Shown here: one piece after another, positions 36,275 to 44,768 of the stretch | How positions within the stretch are numbered: the first letter of the stretch is position 1 | How the letters are laid out: every line of letters begins with the position of its first letter | Assembly (NCBI GenBank): GCA_016196065.1 | Contig: JACPYL010000010.1 | Coordinates: 1,922,001 to 1,986,000 of the forward strand | Direction: 5' to 3' | DNA length: 64,000 nucleotides | Origin: Acidobacteriota bacterium | Lineage (GTDB): Bacteria > Acidobacteriota > Terriglobia > Terriglobales > Acidobacteriaceae | Position numbers and translations under genes: made by a program | Notes under the pieces: generated by a model | What the model was told of the DNA's origin: nothing | What the model saw: the letters and a program-made list of their open reading frames with translations, nothing else | Databases searched by the model: none

Positions 36275-36754
36275 CTATTTACCCATGCTCGAAAACGTCG
36301 TCGCTGCCCGCGCAACAGGCGCTAGCGGTTGCGAGTTAGCTGCCTTCAGCTCGGCCTTTCTGGCCATGTCTTCGTGCAACCCAGCCAGTTTTGTTGCCTT
36401 TTCTGCCTGCTCGGCGTCTGCCTGGGCCCAATGGCGGCAGTGGCTAACGCCTTGGCCAAACGCAAACCCGTGCTTCGCCTCCAGGGCTGGGAAGGGTGGG
36501 TTGTTTGCGTAAGTCGCGGCCAAATCGGAATGTTGTTTTGAGCTGGCGTTTAATTGCTGGGCCTCTTGCCGATAGTAGGCCGCGATGCTCAGGTGCTCTG
36601 CTGGTGTTTTGGCCCTTTTCAGCAGCACCTTCAGCTCCTTCTTGCTCAGGGTTGGATTCGTCTCTGCGGCTGCGGAATAAGCAGGGGCAAGGGACAACAG
36701 CGTCAGGAAGACGATCATTTGAACGACTAGCGAATTGAGGCGCGCGGTCTTCAT
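36275..36754 (-). CDS. Exported helical-hairpin protein with HC motif (copy 2, intact)
   Basis: A 159-residue exported protein: the signal peptide ends near AYSAAAE. The family segment NPTLSKKELKVLLKRAKT is followed by a helix with AAYYRQEAQQL, a YANNPP turn, then SHCRHW with the conserved HC and a last helix LAGLHEDMARKAEL. GGGAGG precedes ATG 36754. It is the best-preserved copy of the family. It lies upstream of cusC, separated by the hairpin. The single Cys-His pair could bind metal or form an intermolecular disulfide. Confidence 0.75.
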   Translation of the reverse strand: MKTARLNSLVVQMIVFLTLLSLAPAYSAAAETNPTLSKKELKVLLKRAKTPAEHLSIAAYYRQEAQQLNASSKQHSDLAATYANNPPFPALEAKHGFAFGQGVSHCRHWAQADAEQAEKATKLAGLHEDMARKAELKAANSQPLAPVARAATTFSSMGK

Positions 36755-36894
36755 AATTCCTCCCGTAGAGCTCTGCTTGGTTGATTTGGTTGTTGGTTCG
36801 GAGCGGCGGAAGGTCCGAGGGCAATTTTCTTGCTTACTTCCTCGGAGCTACCCGCCGCTTTGCTGCTAAGGAATTTCTTTGGTTGGAGAGAGGA

Positions 36895-37278
36895 CTAGAT
36901 TAGAAAAGTGCAGAGAGCGGCTTGGGGAGGGCCACCGGGCGATTTCACATTCCAGTCAAAAGAGCCGTGGACCACGGGGGCAGCCGGAAGATCAGACAAG
37001 AACGCTTGCGACGCCGTTGGCGCAACTGATCTGGCAACCGATGCCTGCGGCACAGTGATCGATTCAGGTCTGGCCGCTGAGACCTCGCAGCAAGGGCGAA
37101 CGGAAGGCGCCGCCTTGACCTGGTCCGCGGAGGGGTACATTCCCATCATGTGGCACTGGTGGTGTGGGTTGCCCCCCAAGGGAGTCATGAGCACGCAGTG
37201 GAGAGAGAGCGTGGCCGCCGGCATCGCGAACACTGCGATACTAGCCACGACAGCCGCGAATTTCCGAATGCGTGTCAT
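36895..37278 (-). CDS. Small exported Cys/His/Met-rich protein, CTFLI-type member 2
   Basis: A 127-residue protein: a signal or anchor helix at about 8-26, then LHCVLM, a ligand-rich HHQCHMMGMY, a CC pair (RPCCEV) and a Pro/Ala linker. The extreme C-terminus is GGPPQAALCTFLI. The last six residues ICTFLI/LCTFLI are shared with the protein ending at 52923. A perfect CRP-like palindrome lies 74 bases upstream of ATG 37278. It heads the gene row leading to cusCBA, so a copper-sensing or buffering role is plausible but unproven. Confidence 0.7.
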   Translation of the reverse strand: MTRIRKFAAVVASIAVFAMPAATLSLHCVLMTPLGGNPHHQCHMMGMYPSADQVKAAPSVRPCCEVSAARPESITVPQASVARSVAPTASQAFLSDLPAAPVVHGSFDWNVKSPGGPPQAALCTFLI

Positions 37279-37351
37279 CTCTACTCCACTACTATCTTGC
37301 GAATGTTAACGTTCCCACGGACCCGGCACTATGCCTTAAGTCACTCCCTAT

Positions 37352-37367
37352 TGTGATCGCGATCACA
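37352..37367. promoter_or_regulatory. Perfect CRP-type palindrome
   Basis: TGTGATCGCGATCACA is a full 16-base palindrome with the exact TGTGA-N6-TCACA consensus of CRP-family regulators. It is 74 bases upstream of ATG 37278 on the minus strand, a normal activator distance. A matching site precedes the related gene at 52510. Confidence 0.65.
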
Positions 37368-37536
37368 TGCCCCGAGATCCTAGATGCTGACCTGCTCTTG
37401 GGGCGTAGCACTTAAAAACCCCCGGCCGGTCGTGACTCCTAGCGTCTGCCTCTCCACCAACCCATGACCGTCCCCGGAAGGGCAGTCCGGTTTCCTAGCG
37501 GACTGCCACGTTAAGCTCAACGAATACTATTTCCGT

Positions 37537-37592
37537 AATGGTGTTACTGTTCACAATCGCTCACTCTCCAAAACAGTCTGAGGAGTCTTGAC
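37537..37592. repeat. Dispersed 56-base repeat, copy B
   Basis: About 45 of 56 bases match 11295-11350 without gaps. It abuts the stop codon of the HtrA gene. A short related piece (GTTACTG, CTCACTCTC) also occurs at 39570-39585, again just past the end of a minus-strand coding remnant. Confidence 0.5.
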
Positions 37593-38681
37593 TCAAAACT
37601 GCATTTGCATCTTTAGAAGAGGTACCGAAACGTCCAGAGTGCGGCCCTGGCGGTACACTTGAAGACGCAGTTCCTGACCGGGCTGAGATCGCAGCAAACT
37701 CTTGGCGATCTGCGAAGCCACGCTGAAGACCTCACCGTCTATGCCAACGATGATGTCTCCGCCCAGCACATAAGGCTTCTGGCCCACCATCACGATGCGG
37801 CCGCCAGCTCGTAGACCCGCCTCTGCACCAGGAGAATTGGGTAGAACTTCCTCGATCAGGAATCCTTTCTCTACAGGCAGTCCGAACAATTTGGCCAAGC
37901 TCGGTGTGATCTCGCTTCCGCTGAAGCCGAGCACCGGACGATAGGGATGCCCCATTTCGATCAGATCGGGAATGACGCTGCGAGCCAAGTCAATCGGAAT
38001 GGCGAAGCCTATGTTTTGCGCTCTTTCGATGATGGCGTCGTTAATGCCGATCACTTCGCCTGCCGAATTCAGCAATGGCCCGCCACTATTGCCTGGATTG
38101 ATGGCGGCATCGGTCTGAATGAGCGCGTCTTCCAACTCGACTGCCGTGTCGCCCATACTCCGCTGCAACGCGCTGATCACCCCCACAGTCAGGGAGTTGT
38201 GTAACCCGACGGCATTACCGATCGCCATCACTTTCTGCCCGACTTCCAAAGATCCGGAATTACCCAACGCTAAGGGAAATAACTCATCCTTGGGTGCATC
38301 AACCTGGAGCACCGCGATATCCAACTGTGGTGCAGTTCCTAATAGCCGCGCTGCATACTCGTGGCGGTTGCCAAGGACGACCGTGATTTGATCCTTGTCC
38401 TTAATGACATGAAAAGCTGTCAAGATGCGGCCGTCGCTATCGATCGAGAATCCTGTGCCCGTCGAACTGTCGACTGTGTGCTTCTCAAAAGGGGAGGTCA
38501 TGGAGGCTTGGGCACTGATGTGAACCACACCCTTGCTTGCTCGGCGGAAGACCTCGACCGTTTTGCGCTCATCGAGAGCTAACCCGGATTCCTGAGCCCA
38601 CGCGGGCAATCCCGCGAATAACATTGTCAGCATCATGAGCAACCAGGAAGAGACAATGTGACCTGTGCTTGACCGCTTCAT
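37593..38681 (-). CDS. Trypsin-like serine protease with PDZ domain (HtrA/DegP family)
   Basis: A 362-residue exported protease: a signal peptide ends near PAWAQ. The catalytic triad is His in ILTAFHVIKD, Asp in PQLDIAVLQV and Ser in NPGNSGGPL. A single PDZ domain follows (FLIEEVLPNSPGAEAGLRAG, GGDIIVGIDG). It degrades or refolds damaged envelope proteins. GGGAGG precedes ATG 38681; the longer upstream frame lacks support. The gene is near the cus operon, so it may counter copper-damaged periplasmic proteins. Confidence 0.9.
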   Translation of the reverse strand: MKRSSTGHIVSSWLLMMLTMLFAGLPAWAQESGLALDERKTVEVFRRASKGVVHISAQASMTSPFEKHTVDSSTGTGFSIDSDGRILTAFHVIKDKDQITVVLGNRHEYAARLLGTAPQLDIAVLQVDAPKDELFPLALGNSGSLEVGQKVMAIGNAVGLHNSLTVGVISALQRSMGDTAVELEDALIQTDAAINPGNSGGPLLNSAGEVIGINDAIIERAQNIGFAIPIDLARSVIPDLIEMGHPYRPVLGFSGSEITPSLAKLFGLPVEKGFLIEEVLPNSPGAEAGLRAGGRIVMVGQKPYVLGGDIIVGIDGEVFSVASQIAKSLLRSQPGQELRLQVYRQGRTLDVSVPLLKMQMQF

Positions 38682-39038
38682 GAACCTCCCTTGACCTGTA
38701 ACACCTGAAATAAGCACGCGCCCTGCCACGACAGCCAACCTCTGTACGGCGAAACCTAACTCTTGTGTTGACAGACACTTACGCACAGCCGACATAGTGT
38801 GGCACTCTGCCCTGGCTTTGGCGACTGTTTGCCTGATTTGGGACTTAGTCAGCCCATATGAGGCAGACCGGCTTTCGGCCCAAGTCGTCGGAAGCACCTG
38901 CTACTCGTCAAACCTTGCGACTCCCGAGGATTCCCTCTGCGACTCATCTCGTCTGATTCTGCCGCGTGCTTCACGTTTGCGCTTCCTACATTCATCGCAG
39001 AAAGCCCGTAGAACGTACGCTGGTGAGAGGCGGAAATG

Positions 39039-39383
39039 TCAAGGGGTAATGGTAAATGTCGCCGAGTCCGAGACAGTTGGGTCAAAGACTGAAGTCGCAG
39101 TCACGGTGACCGAGGGGTTTAACGGCACCGTTAGAGGTGCGTTGTACTGGACGGAATGAGACGTCTGGTTAGTAAGCGCGCCTGCGCCTGTCATGCTCCA
39201 CGTCACACCGAGATTTCTATGATGAAGGTGCTCGATGACAGTGGTATTTAGGACGATGCTAGTTCCGGCGGCCACGTCTGTAGGTTTGTTCGTGATCGTC
39301 ACTACAGCCTTTCGCGCCCCGCAGGCCACGAGCAAAGCCATGGCGACAAGGAAAGCTGAGCTACAGATCCATTGTGTTTTCAT
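39039..39383 (-). CDS. Small lipoprotein with Ig-like fold
   Basis: A 114-residue protein with a lipobox LLVAC at about residue 21, so it is probably a lipoprotein. The rest is one bacterial Ig-like domain (VTITNKPTDVAAGTSIVL, VTWSMTGAGALT, VTVTATSVFDPTVSDS). Such domains in Acidobacteria usually sit in larger surface proteins; this one is a single domain. The function is unknown. Confidence 0.65.
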   Translation of the reverse strand: MKTQWICSSAFLVAMALLVACGARKAVVTITNKPTDVAAGTSIVLNTTVIEHLHHRNLGVTWSMTGAGALTNQTSHSVQYNAPLTVPLNPSVTVTATSVFDPTVSDSATFTITP

Positions 39384-39570
39384 CTTTCTACGACCATGTT
39401 CCGTTCTGTGGGCACTTCCTCCTGCCTAACACGGACGAGCGATCCTGGGGCCAAGCATGTGGCCCAATTCCCTCTTCGACTCCCATCGCCGATCCGGGGT
39501 GATCTGATTGCCACTAGTCGTGACACATTGCCGCTTCGTTTGTATGATCGAGTTGTGCGTCCACGAAACG

Positions 39571-39789
39571 TTACTGCTCACTCTCGTGCGGTGCGTAATA
39601 GCCAGCGCGAGTCCGGGCCTTCAGTTCTAGATCGCGCATGTTGTTCTCCAGATTCAGGCGCACCTCCACGTTGTGCCAACCGCCATCCTGAAGTCGAAAA
39701 CTTGGGTAGTTTCCCACGGCGTGCTGCTGCCGCAACTCGTGGGCAATGGTGATGCACGCCTGCTCGCAGGGTACCGGCGGCAAATACAA
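39571..39789 (-). pseudogene. C-terminal fragment of a VWFA-related domain protein
   Basis: The minus frame encodes ITIAHELRQQHAVGNYPSF, DGGWHNVEVRLN and LELKARTRAGYYAP. As I recall them, these are the closing residues of VWFA-related-domain proteins of Acidobacteria (the ELRxQY and RxGYYAP hallmarks). The VWA domain itself is missing, so this is a remnant. Confidence 0.6.
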
Positions 39790-39896
39790 GCAACGCTGGC
39801 ATGAGCCAGGCTAGATGTTGGCCCAGGCTCTGGCAATTCCACGGCCACGTGCGGCAACATGCGGTGTATCGCGCCAATCACGGTCGTAGCGGCAGT

Positions 39897-40409
39897 TCAC
39901 ACTGCCTTCTGCGCCAACAAAAGTCCTCTGTCGTCCACCGATTCCGCTGGCAGATAAACGAAGGGGGCTTCGTGACAACCAATATCCAGCAGTTCCGTTC
40001 TGATCTCGTCAGTGAGCTTCACAGCCCAGTTTTCAGATACCTGTTGATGAGTCGGCCGCCGGATAATCTTCACGTCTAGAACAACCTCGGGCCAGTCTCC
40101 AGCCGCTGAAACATAACGAATCAACTTTTCACACTGAGCACTGACTCCCCGAACCGCGTAGGGAGGTTGTTCTGCGGAAAGAGTGCGGTCGTGAAGTTCG
40201 AGCAGTACAAGCAGGACTTCGAGGCAGTGCGGGCATCCGCCGCCCACATGCTTTCCCATAGCGTAGTGTTGCCCGACGAGTTCCACTTCACAGCCGATCT
40301 CGGGTCCGTCCCCAGCAACGCTCCCGTAAGCCGGCCTGAGCCGAAAGGAAATCGAGAACCTGCGTATTAGGTCACTTAGGAGTAATCTCTTCCATGCCGT
40401 TTTGTGCAT
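39897..40409 (-). CDS. Unnamed paralogous family member 3
   Basis: A 170-residue soluble protein related to the two at 24704-25884. Shared features: a short N-terminal helix, a strand GCEVELVGQH, GGGCPHCLEVLLVLLELH, a YAVRGVSAQCEKLIRYV segment, VVLDVKIIRR and a C-terminal helix with EIRTELLDIG. It has more His and Cys (HVGGGCPHC). AAGGAG supports ATG 40409. Three copies in 16 kb suggest a role tied to this locus; the function is unknown. Confidence 0.6.
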   Translation of the reverse strand: MHKTAWKRLLLSDLIRRFSISFRLRPAYGSVAGDGPEIGCEVELVGQHYAMGKHVGGGCPHCLEVLLVLLELHDRTLSAEQPPYAVRGVSAQCEKLIRYVSAAGDWPEVVLDVKIIRRPTHQQVSENWAVKLTDEIRTELLDIGCHEAPFVYLPAESVDDRGLLLAQKAV

Positions 40410-40458
40410 CGCTCCATCTCCTTCCGGAATTAGTTGGCTTGTCCCAAGCGTGTTCGGT

Positions 40459-41019
40459 TCAGCCTTCAACTCCGATTTCCAATCCCAGTTCCCGGTGCTG
40501 CTTCTGCCACTTCTTGAGGCTTTTCTCCAATTCTTTGGCATGGGCGGAGAGACGCTTGGCATCTGGCGTACCTTCGGCCAGATCGCGATCCATAGTTTCG
40601 AAGCGGGCGGAAAGCTCGGACCAGGTCTTGTCCATCTTTCGGAGGCGATCTTTCAAATCCGCTTGCTGGTCCGTATTCAGGCTCTGCAGAAAGACTTGGT
40701 GGTGGCTCTGCATCGCATGCCGTAACACTTCATTCCATCGCTGATGGGCCTCTGCCGATCCGGGTTCTGATAGAGCTGCAGCCTTCTTCATATCGGCGGC
40801 CAGCATAAGAAGACGTTCGGACGCTCCGACACAGGTGCGCAGTTGGGTGCGCTGTTCTTCGGTAGCTTGAACCTTCATTTTCTTCTGCAGGTCGTCCACG
40901 GTCCGATCTTGCCCCGGGTACCCAGAGCCGCCCCCTGAATGACCTCCATGCTGTGCCAAAGCCAGCGTTGACGCCCCAGTGAAAATCATTGCTGCAAAGA
41001 ACAACCTTTTCGTTTGCAT
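40459..41019 (-). CDS. Exported helical protein, Spy/CpxP-like
   Basis: A 186-residue exported protein: a signal peptide ends near LALAQHGG, a Gly/His stretch follows, and then a long series of helices rich in Lys, Glu, Gln and Met (ATEEQRTQLRTCVGASERL, SLNTDQQADLKDRLRKMD). Length and composition recall metal-responsive Spy/CpxP chaperones, but the LTxxQ repeats are only approximate (TEEQRTQL, NTDQQADL). AAGGAG supports ATG 41019. Confidence 0.6.
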   Translation of the reverse strand: MQTKRLFFAAMIFTGASTLALAQHGGHSGGGSGYPGQDRTVDDLQKKMKVQATEEQRTQLRTCVGASERLLMLAADMKKAAALSEPGSAEAHQRWNEVLRHAMQSHHQVFLQSLNTDQQADLKDRLRKMDKTWSELSARFETMDRDLAEGTPDAKRLSAHAKELEKSLKKWQKQHRELGLEIGVEG

Positions 41020-41410
41020 TTTTCTCCTTTTGAGCACGGATTCATGTGTCAGATTGCCCCGTATTCCGTGTGCTTTTTCGGCGACGCATGAAAATTGCCG
41101 TTTGCTAGCCTGCACACTGATATGGGCACGCTCTGTGCCAAGAGCTGCGACGGCCTCTGTCCAATCGCAACCGCTTCTCCCCTAAACAGTTGCACGATGG
41201 GCGACATGAAGGACACGAGCCGCGCCGCGATCGGGTTTGCCTGATATCGGGCGGCATTCAGCCCTTATGGGGCACGCTGATTGAACCAATCAAAAAATGC
41301 GATTGGACAATCCGCAACGCACCGCGCTAGTGTCAGGCTGTCTTTGGTTGGGGTCGAGGGAGGGGCGATGAACTCCCGCGTTCAAGCCACATTCCACTCA
41401 CTGGAGAAAC

Positions 41411-41819
41411 ATGAAAGGAACCATGAACAGAACGCGCAACGTTTCGATAACCCTGGCAATCGTCCTCCTTCTGGCCTTGCTCTCCTTTGTCCGGACTTTC
41501 CCTGTCACAGCGGGAAGCAACCCCACGCTCTCCAAGAAAGAAGTAAAAGCGCTGATCGCGAGTGCCAGAACTAAAGGAAGACCATCAAAAGCTGGCCGAC
41601 TACTACAAGGCTGAAACGGAGCGGCTGGAAGCGGAAGCGAAGGATCATGACGAAATGGCAGATGCCTACAAGAAGAACCCAAGTCCGATGGCGGTCAAAC
41701 ACCCGGAAGCAATCGGCGAGGGCCATTGCCATGAAATGGCGCGGCGGTTCCGCGAGGCGGCTACTCAGGCAGGGGAGCTAACGGCGATGCATGAAGACAT
41801 GGCAAAAACGGCACAGTAG
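41411..41819 (+). pseudogene. HC-hairpin family gene broken by a frameshift (copy 3)
   Basis: ATG 41411 starts a signal peptide and NPTLSKKEVKALIASARTK. At about 41570-41577 the family reading continues in the next frame: EDHQKLADYYKAETERL, YKKNPSP, GHCHEMARR with the HC motif and LTAMHEDMAKTAQ. One extra base (or two missing) at the AAAGGAAG stretch explains the break. The gene is otherwise complete, so it is either a recent pseudogene or a sequencing error. Confidence 0.75.
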
Positions 41820-41917
41820 AACTTGAGAAGCGGTGGGCGAACGACTGCGCGTTCGCACTCTGTCGTTATCGACATAAGGTCTCAGTGGTGCCCCTAGTAG
41901 TGGGAACGCCATCCCCC

Positions 41918-42319
41918 TTAATTGCGGGGCCGGTTATACCGACGGAAGTAATAGCGCGGCCTGTGACCGGGTGGAGATACATAGAATGCATGTGAGCCGT
42001 ACCGGTTCCCGTAAAACCGCGGGCCCGAGGAATACAGACGGCCGGACCGTGCATACCCATACCGACCATGCCCCCACGCGGGCGACCGATTGCTCCGGTG
42101 CCCGCCTCCATAAGCGAACCTGTGCTGCGGCACACCCCAGTGGCCCACAGCAGCACTATGGAAGCTCGCGGATCGCTCGCCTGAGTGTCCGAAACTGCCA
42201 GACGAAGAGCCATGCACCTGTGCGTACGTCTTGCCGCCTGTGGAAACGAGAAGTGCAGTACCAACCATCGCGAAGAGCCTTACAAGTTTCAAAATCCCCT
42301 TTCGCCGGCGCTGGTTCAT
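41918..42319 (-). CDS. Exported Gly/His/Tyr/Arg-rich low-complexity protein
   Basis: A 133-residue protein: a signal peptide (about 12-33) then a low-complexity body of Gly, His, Ser, Arg and Tyr (HRFAYGGGHRSNRSPAW, PPGHRPRYYFRRYNRP). There is no domain. GAAGGGGG precedes ATG 42319. Histidines could bind metals, but such proteins are common in envelopes and the role is open. Confidence 0.6.
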   Translation of the reverse strand: MNQRRRKGILKLVRLFAMVGTALLVSTGGKTYAQVHGSSSGSFGHSGERSASFHSAAVGHWGVPQHRFAYGGGHRSNRSPAWGHGRYGYARSGRLYSSGPRFYGNRYGSHAFYVSPPGHRPRYYFRRYNRPRN

Positions 42320-42538
42320 ATTTACCCCCTTCGGAGACCGCCGCTTCGAACGCTCCTGCTCCTTACTATCGGCACGGACGTGGCCTCAAACATGTGCTTT
42401 CTAGACACTCTGGAAATTGCAGTCGAGAAAGAACTTACGTCCCCATGTGGCAGAAGTAAGAACAAGCAAGCATGAAGGTCTTGGTCTCATTTGCGACACA
42501 GCTTGGCTGATATCAGACAAGAATAGTTACTGGTAAGG

Positions 42539-42558
42539 GCGGAGGATTCCGCCTCCGC
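42539..42558. repeat. GCGGAGG / CCTCCGC inverted repeat
   Basis: A seven-base stem with a six-base loop in the 600-base gap between divergent genes at 42319 and 42927. It could be an operator or a weak terminator; no T-run follows. Confidence 0.35.
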
Positions 42559-42702
42559 ACTGTTCGCCTCCCGGAGACCGGCAACACGCCGCGTTACCCT
42601 AAGTCCGTCATCCGCTCCCATTCAGCCGGAAAATAGGATTGCCGTGAACAGACTTGAGGAAGGTGATTGCCTTGCCGGTTTCCTTCTAGGCTGGAGAGCC
42701 TT

Positions 42703-42718
42703 TGGCACGCGAGGTGCA
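42703..42718 (+). promoter_or_regulatory. Candidate sigma-54 (-24/-12) promoter
   Basis: TGGCACGCGAGGTGCA matches TGGCAC-N5-TTGCA with one mismatch (G for T) and correct GG-to-GC spacing. It lies about 210 bases upstream of ATG 42927 of the YHS-glycogen phosphorylase gene. A sigma-54-type response regulator is encoded 8 kb away. This is a one-site match by eye. Confidence 0.4.
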
Positions 42719-42926
42719 CCACTCGAAAGGTTGGGCAGCAATCAGCAAGGGTTCATCGGGGCGTCTCTCCGGAACCTTTGGCACCACGTTCTGTGGCTTG
42801 TCTGCTCTAATGCTGATGGCGGGGCCCAGGTTTGATTTTTTCCTGCCGCACGCAGCCGACCCGGCCCCGAGCTTGTGGTGGGAAAGGCGTCTCCAGATTT
42901 TGGGTTGCTCCCGAGGCATATTGCAC

Positions 42927-44768
42927 ATGAACAATGTTCACAAAGATCCTGTTTGCGGAATGATCGCTTCAGCGGAAGCTGGGCTGTCCGTTTCCTACGA
43001 CAATCGAACCATCCATTTTTGTTCTGAATATTGCCGGAGCAAATTTCAAGAACACCCCAACCGTTATCTGGCGGCCGTCGTCACGCCTGTTCATGAGGAA
43101 GCCAAGGAAAACAGACGTGTCGCTTACTTCTCCATGGAGGTCGCGGTTGACCCCAGGATTCCGACGTACTCCGGCGGACTTGGAATTTTAGCTGGCGACA
43201 CCTTGAGGTCTTGCGCTGATCTCAAAGTCCCTACCGTCGGCGTCACCCTTCTTTACCGCAAGGGCTATTTTGAACAAGTTCTGGATGACCGCGGTCGGCA
43301 ACAAGAAAGGCCCGTACAGTTTTCTCCTGAACAGGCCCTTCAGCCCCTGGAAGCGAGAGTGCAAGTCCAGATCGCGGGCCGCACGGTCGCCGTGCGCGGT
43401 TGGCAATACAACATCCTTGGACAGAGCGGCTCTACCGTGCCCTTGATTCTGCTTGACACCGATCTGGACGACAACAGCGAATATGACCGCAGTTTGACCG
43501 ATTTTCTGTATGGAGGCGATCAGGACTACAGGCTTGCGCAAGAAATCGTCCTGGGAATCGCGGGGATCAAAATGCTTCGTGCGCTGGGCTATAACGGAAT
43601 CCAAAGATTCCATATGAACGAAGGACACGCCAGCTTTTTGGTCCTCGAACTCCTCAATTGGCTGGGTGGTCCCCAGCCCACGGAATGGGACTTCGAAGGC
43701 GCCCGAAGCCGGGCAATCTTCACCACGCATACTCCAGTATCCGCAGGCCACGATCAGTTTGACTACGACTCCGTACGGCGCATTCTTGGTGCCCCAGTGC
43801 CTTTCGACGTGCTTCAGATGCTCGGGGGCCAGCCACGACTGAACATGAGCCTGTTGGCTTTGAACCTTTGCCACTATGTAAACGGCGTGGCTAAGCGGCA
43901 TGAAGAAGTATCTCGCGAGATGTTCCCGGGATACCCCATACAGCATATTACGAACGGCGTTCATTCCTTAACCTGGACGTGCGACAGCTTCAAGCGACTC
44001 TACGACCAGTACGTTCCCGACTGGCGCAATGATCCAGCCATGCTGCGGAAAGCGTTCATCATTCCGGACAACAAAATCTGGGAAGCACACATGGAAGCCA
44101 AGACGGCGCTGCTTTCACTCATCCCGGAAAAAACCGGCCGGTCTCTAAAGGCGGACACTCTCACTGTCGGCTTTGCGAGGAGGGCAACGGCTTATAAACG
44201 CGCAGACCTGATTTTCAGAGATCTGCCGCGACTGCTCGAAATCTCCGCGCAGACGGGGTCTTTGCAGTTTGTTTTTGCCGGAAAGGCACATCCGAAAGAT
44301 ACCGGAGGCAAGGAATTGATCGAGCACATCTCTGCAATTGCTCGCGAGGTGCAATCCCAGATTCCCATCGTTTACTTAGAGAACTATGACATGGAGATGG
44401 CCAAGCTGCTGGTTTCTGGAGTGGACTTGTGGCTCAATACCCCTCAACGGCCGCTAGAGGCATCGGGAACATCGGGAATGAAAGCTGCGCATAACGGTGT
44501 TCCCAGCTTCAGCACTCCAGACGGATGGTGGATTGAAGGCCAGATCGAAGGACTCACCGGATGGTCGATTGGCTCTGAGGCTCAAGCAACAGATGAACAG
44601 GATGCCGACGATTTATACCGGAAACTAAAGGATGTCATTGTCCCCCTGTTCTACGGCGGACGGGAGAAATGGATCGATATCATGCGCCACTCCATTGCCT
44701 TGAACGCTTCCTTCTTCAATACCCATCGCATGGTTCAGCAATACGTCACCAACGCCTATCTGTCATGA
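42927..44768 (+). CDS. glgP: Alpha-glucan phosphorylase with N-terminal YHS domain
   Basis: A 613-residue protein. Residues ~5-50 are a YHS domain (DPVCGMIASA, then IHFCSEYCRSKFQEHPNRYL). The rest is a short-type alpha-glucan phosphorylase: VAYFSMEVAVDP, YSGGLGILAGDTLRSCADL, FHMNEGHASF, HITNGVHSLTW and the PLP-lysine region EASGTSGMKAAHNGVPSFS. It releases glucose-1-phosphate from glycogen or maltodextrin. ATG 42927 was chosen because GAGG lies upstream and the earlier frame has no domain. The stop overlaps the glgX start in ATGA. Confidence 0.88.
   Translation: MNNVHKDPVCGMIASAEAGLSVSYDNRTIHFCSEYCRSKFQEHPNRYLAAVVTPVHEEAKENRRVAYFSMEVAVDPRIPTYSGGLGILAGDTLRSCADLKVPTVGVTLLYRKGYFEQVLDDRGRQQERPVQFSPEQALQPLEARVQVQIAGRTVAVRGWQYNILGQSGSTVPLILLDTDLDDNSEYDRSLTDFLYGGDQDYRLAQEIVLGIAGIKMLRALGYNGIQRFHMNEGHASFLVLELLNWLGGPQPTEWDFEGARSRAIFTTHTPVSAGHDQFDYDSVRRILGAPVPFDVLQMLGGQPRLNMSLLALNLCHYVNGVAKRHEEVSREMFPGYPIQHITNGVHSLTWTCDSFKRLYDQYVPDWRNDPAMLRKAFIIPDNKIWEAHMEAKTALLSLIPEKTGRSLKADTLTVGFARRATAYKRADLIFRDLPRLLEISAQTGSLQFVFAGKAHPKDTGGKELIEHISAIAREVQSQIPIVYLENYDMEMAKLLVSGVDLWLNTPQRPLEASGTSGMKAAHNGVPSFSTPDGWWIEGQIEGLTGWSIGSEAQATDEQDADDLYRKLKDVIVPLFYGGREKWIDIMRHSIALNASFFNTHRMVQQYVTNAYLS

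Noticed and set aside
38808-38832. TTGGCGACTGTTTGC, resembling a sigma-54 promoter
   Set aside because: The spacing between GG and GC is one base short and no plus-strand gene follows.
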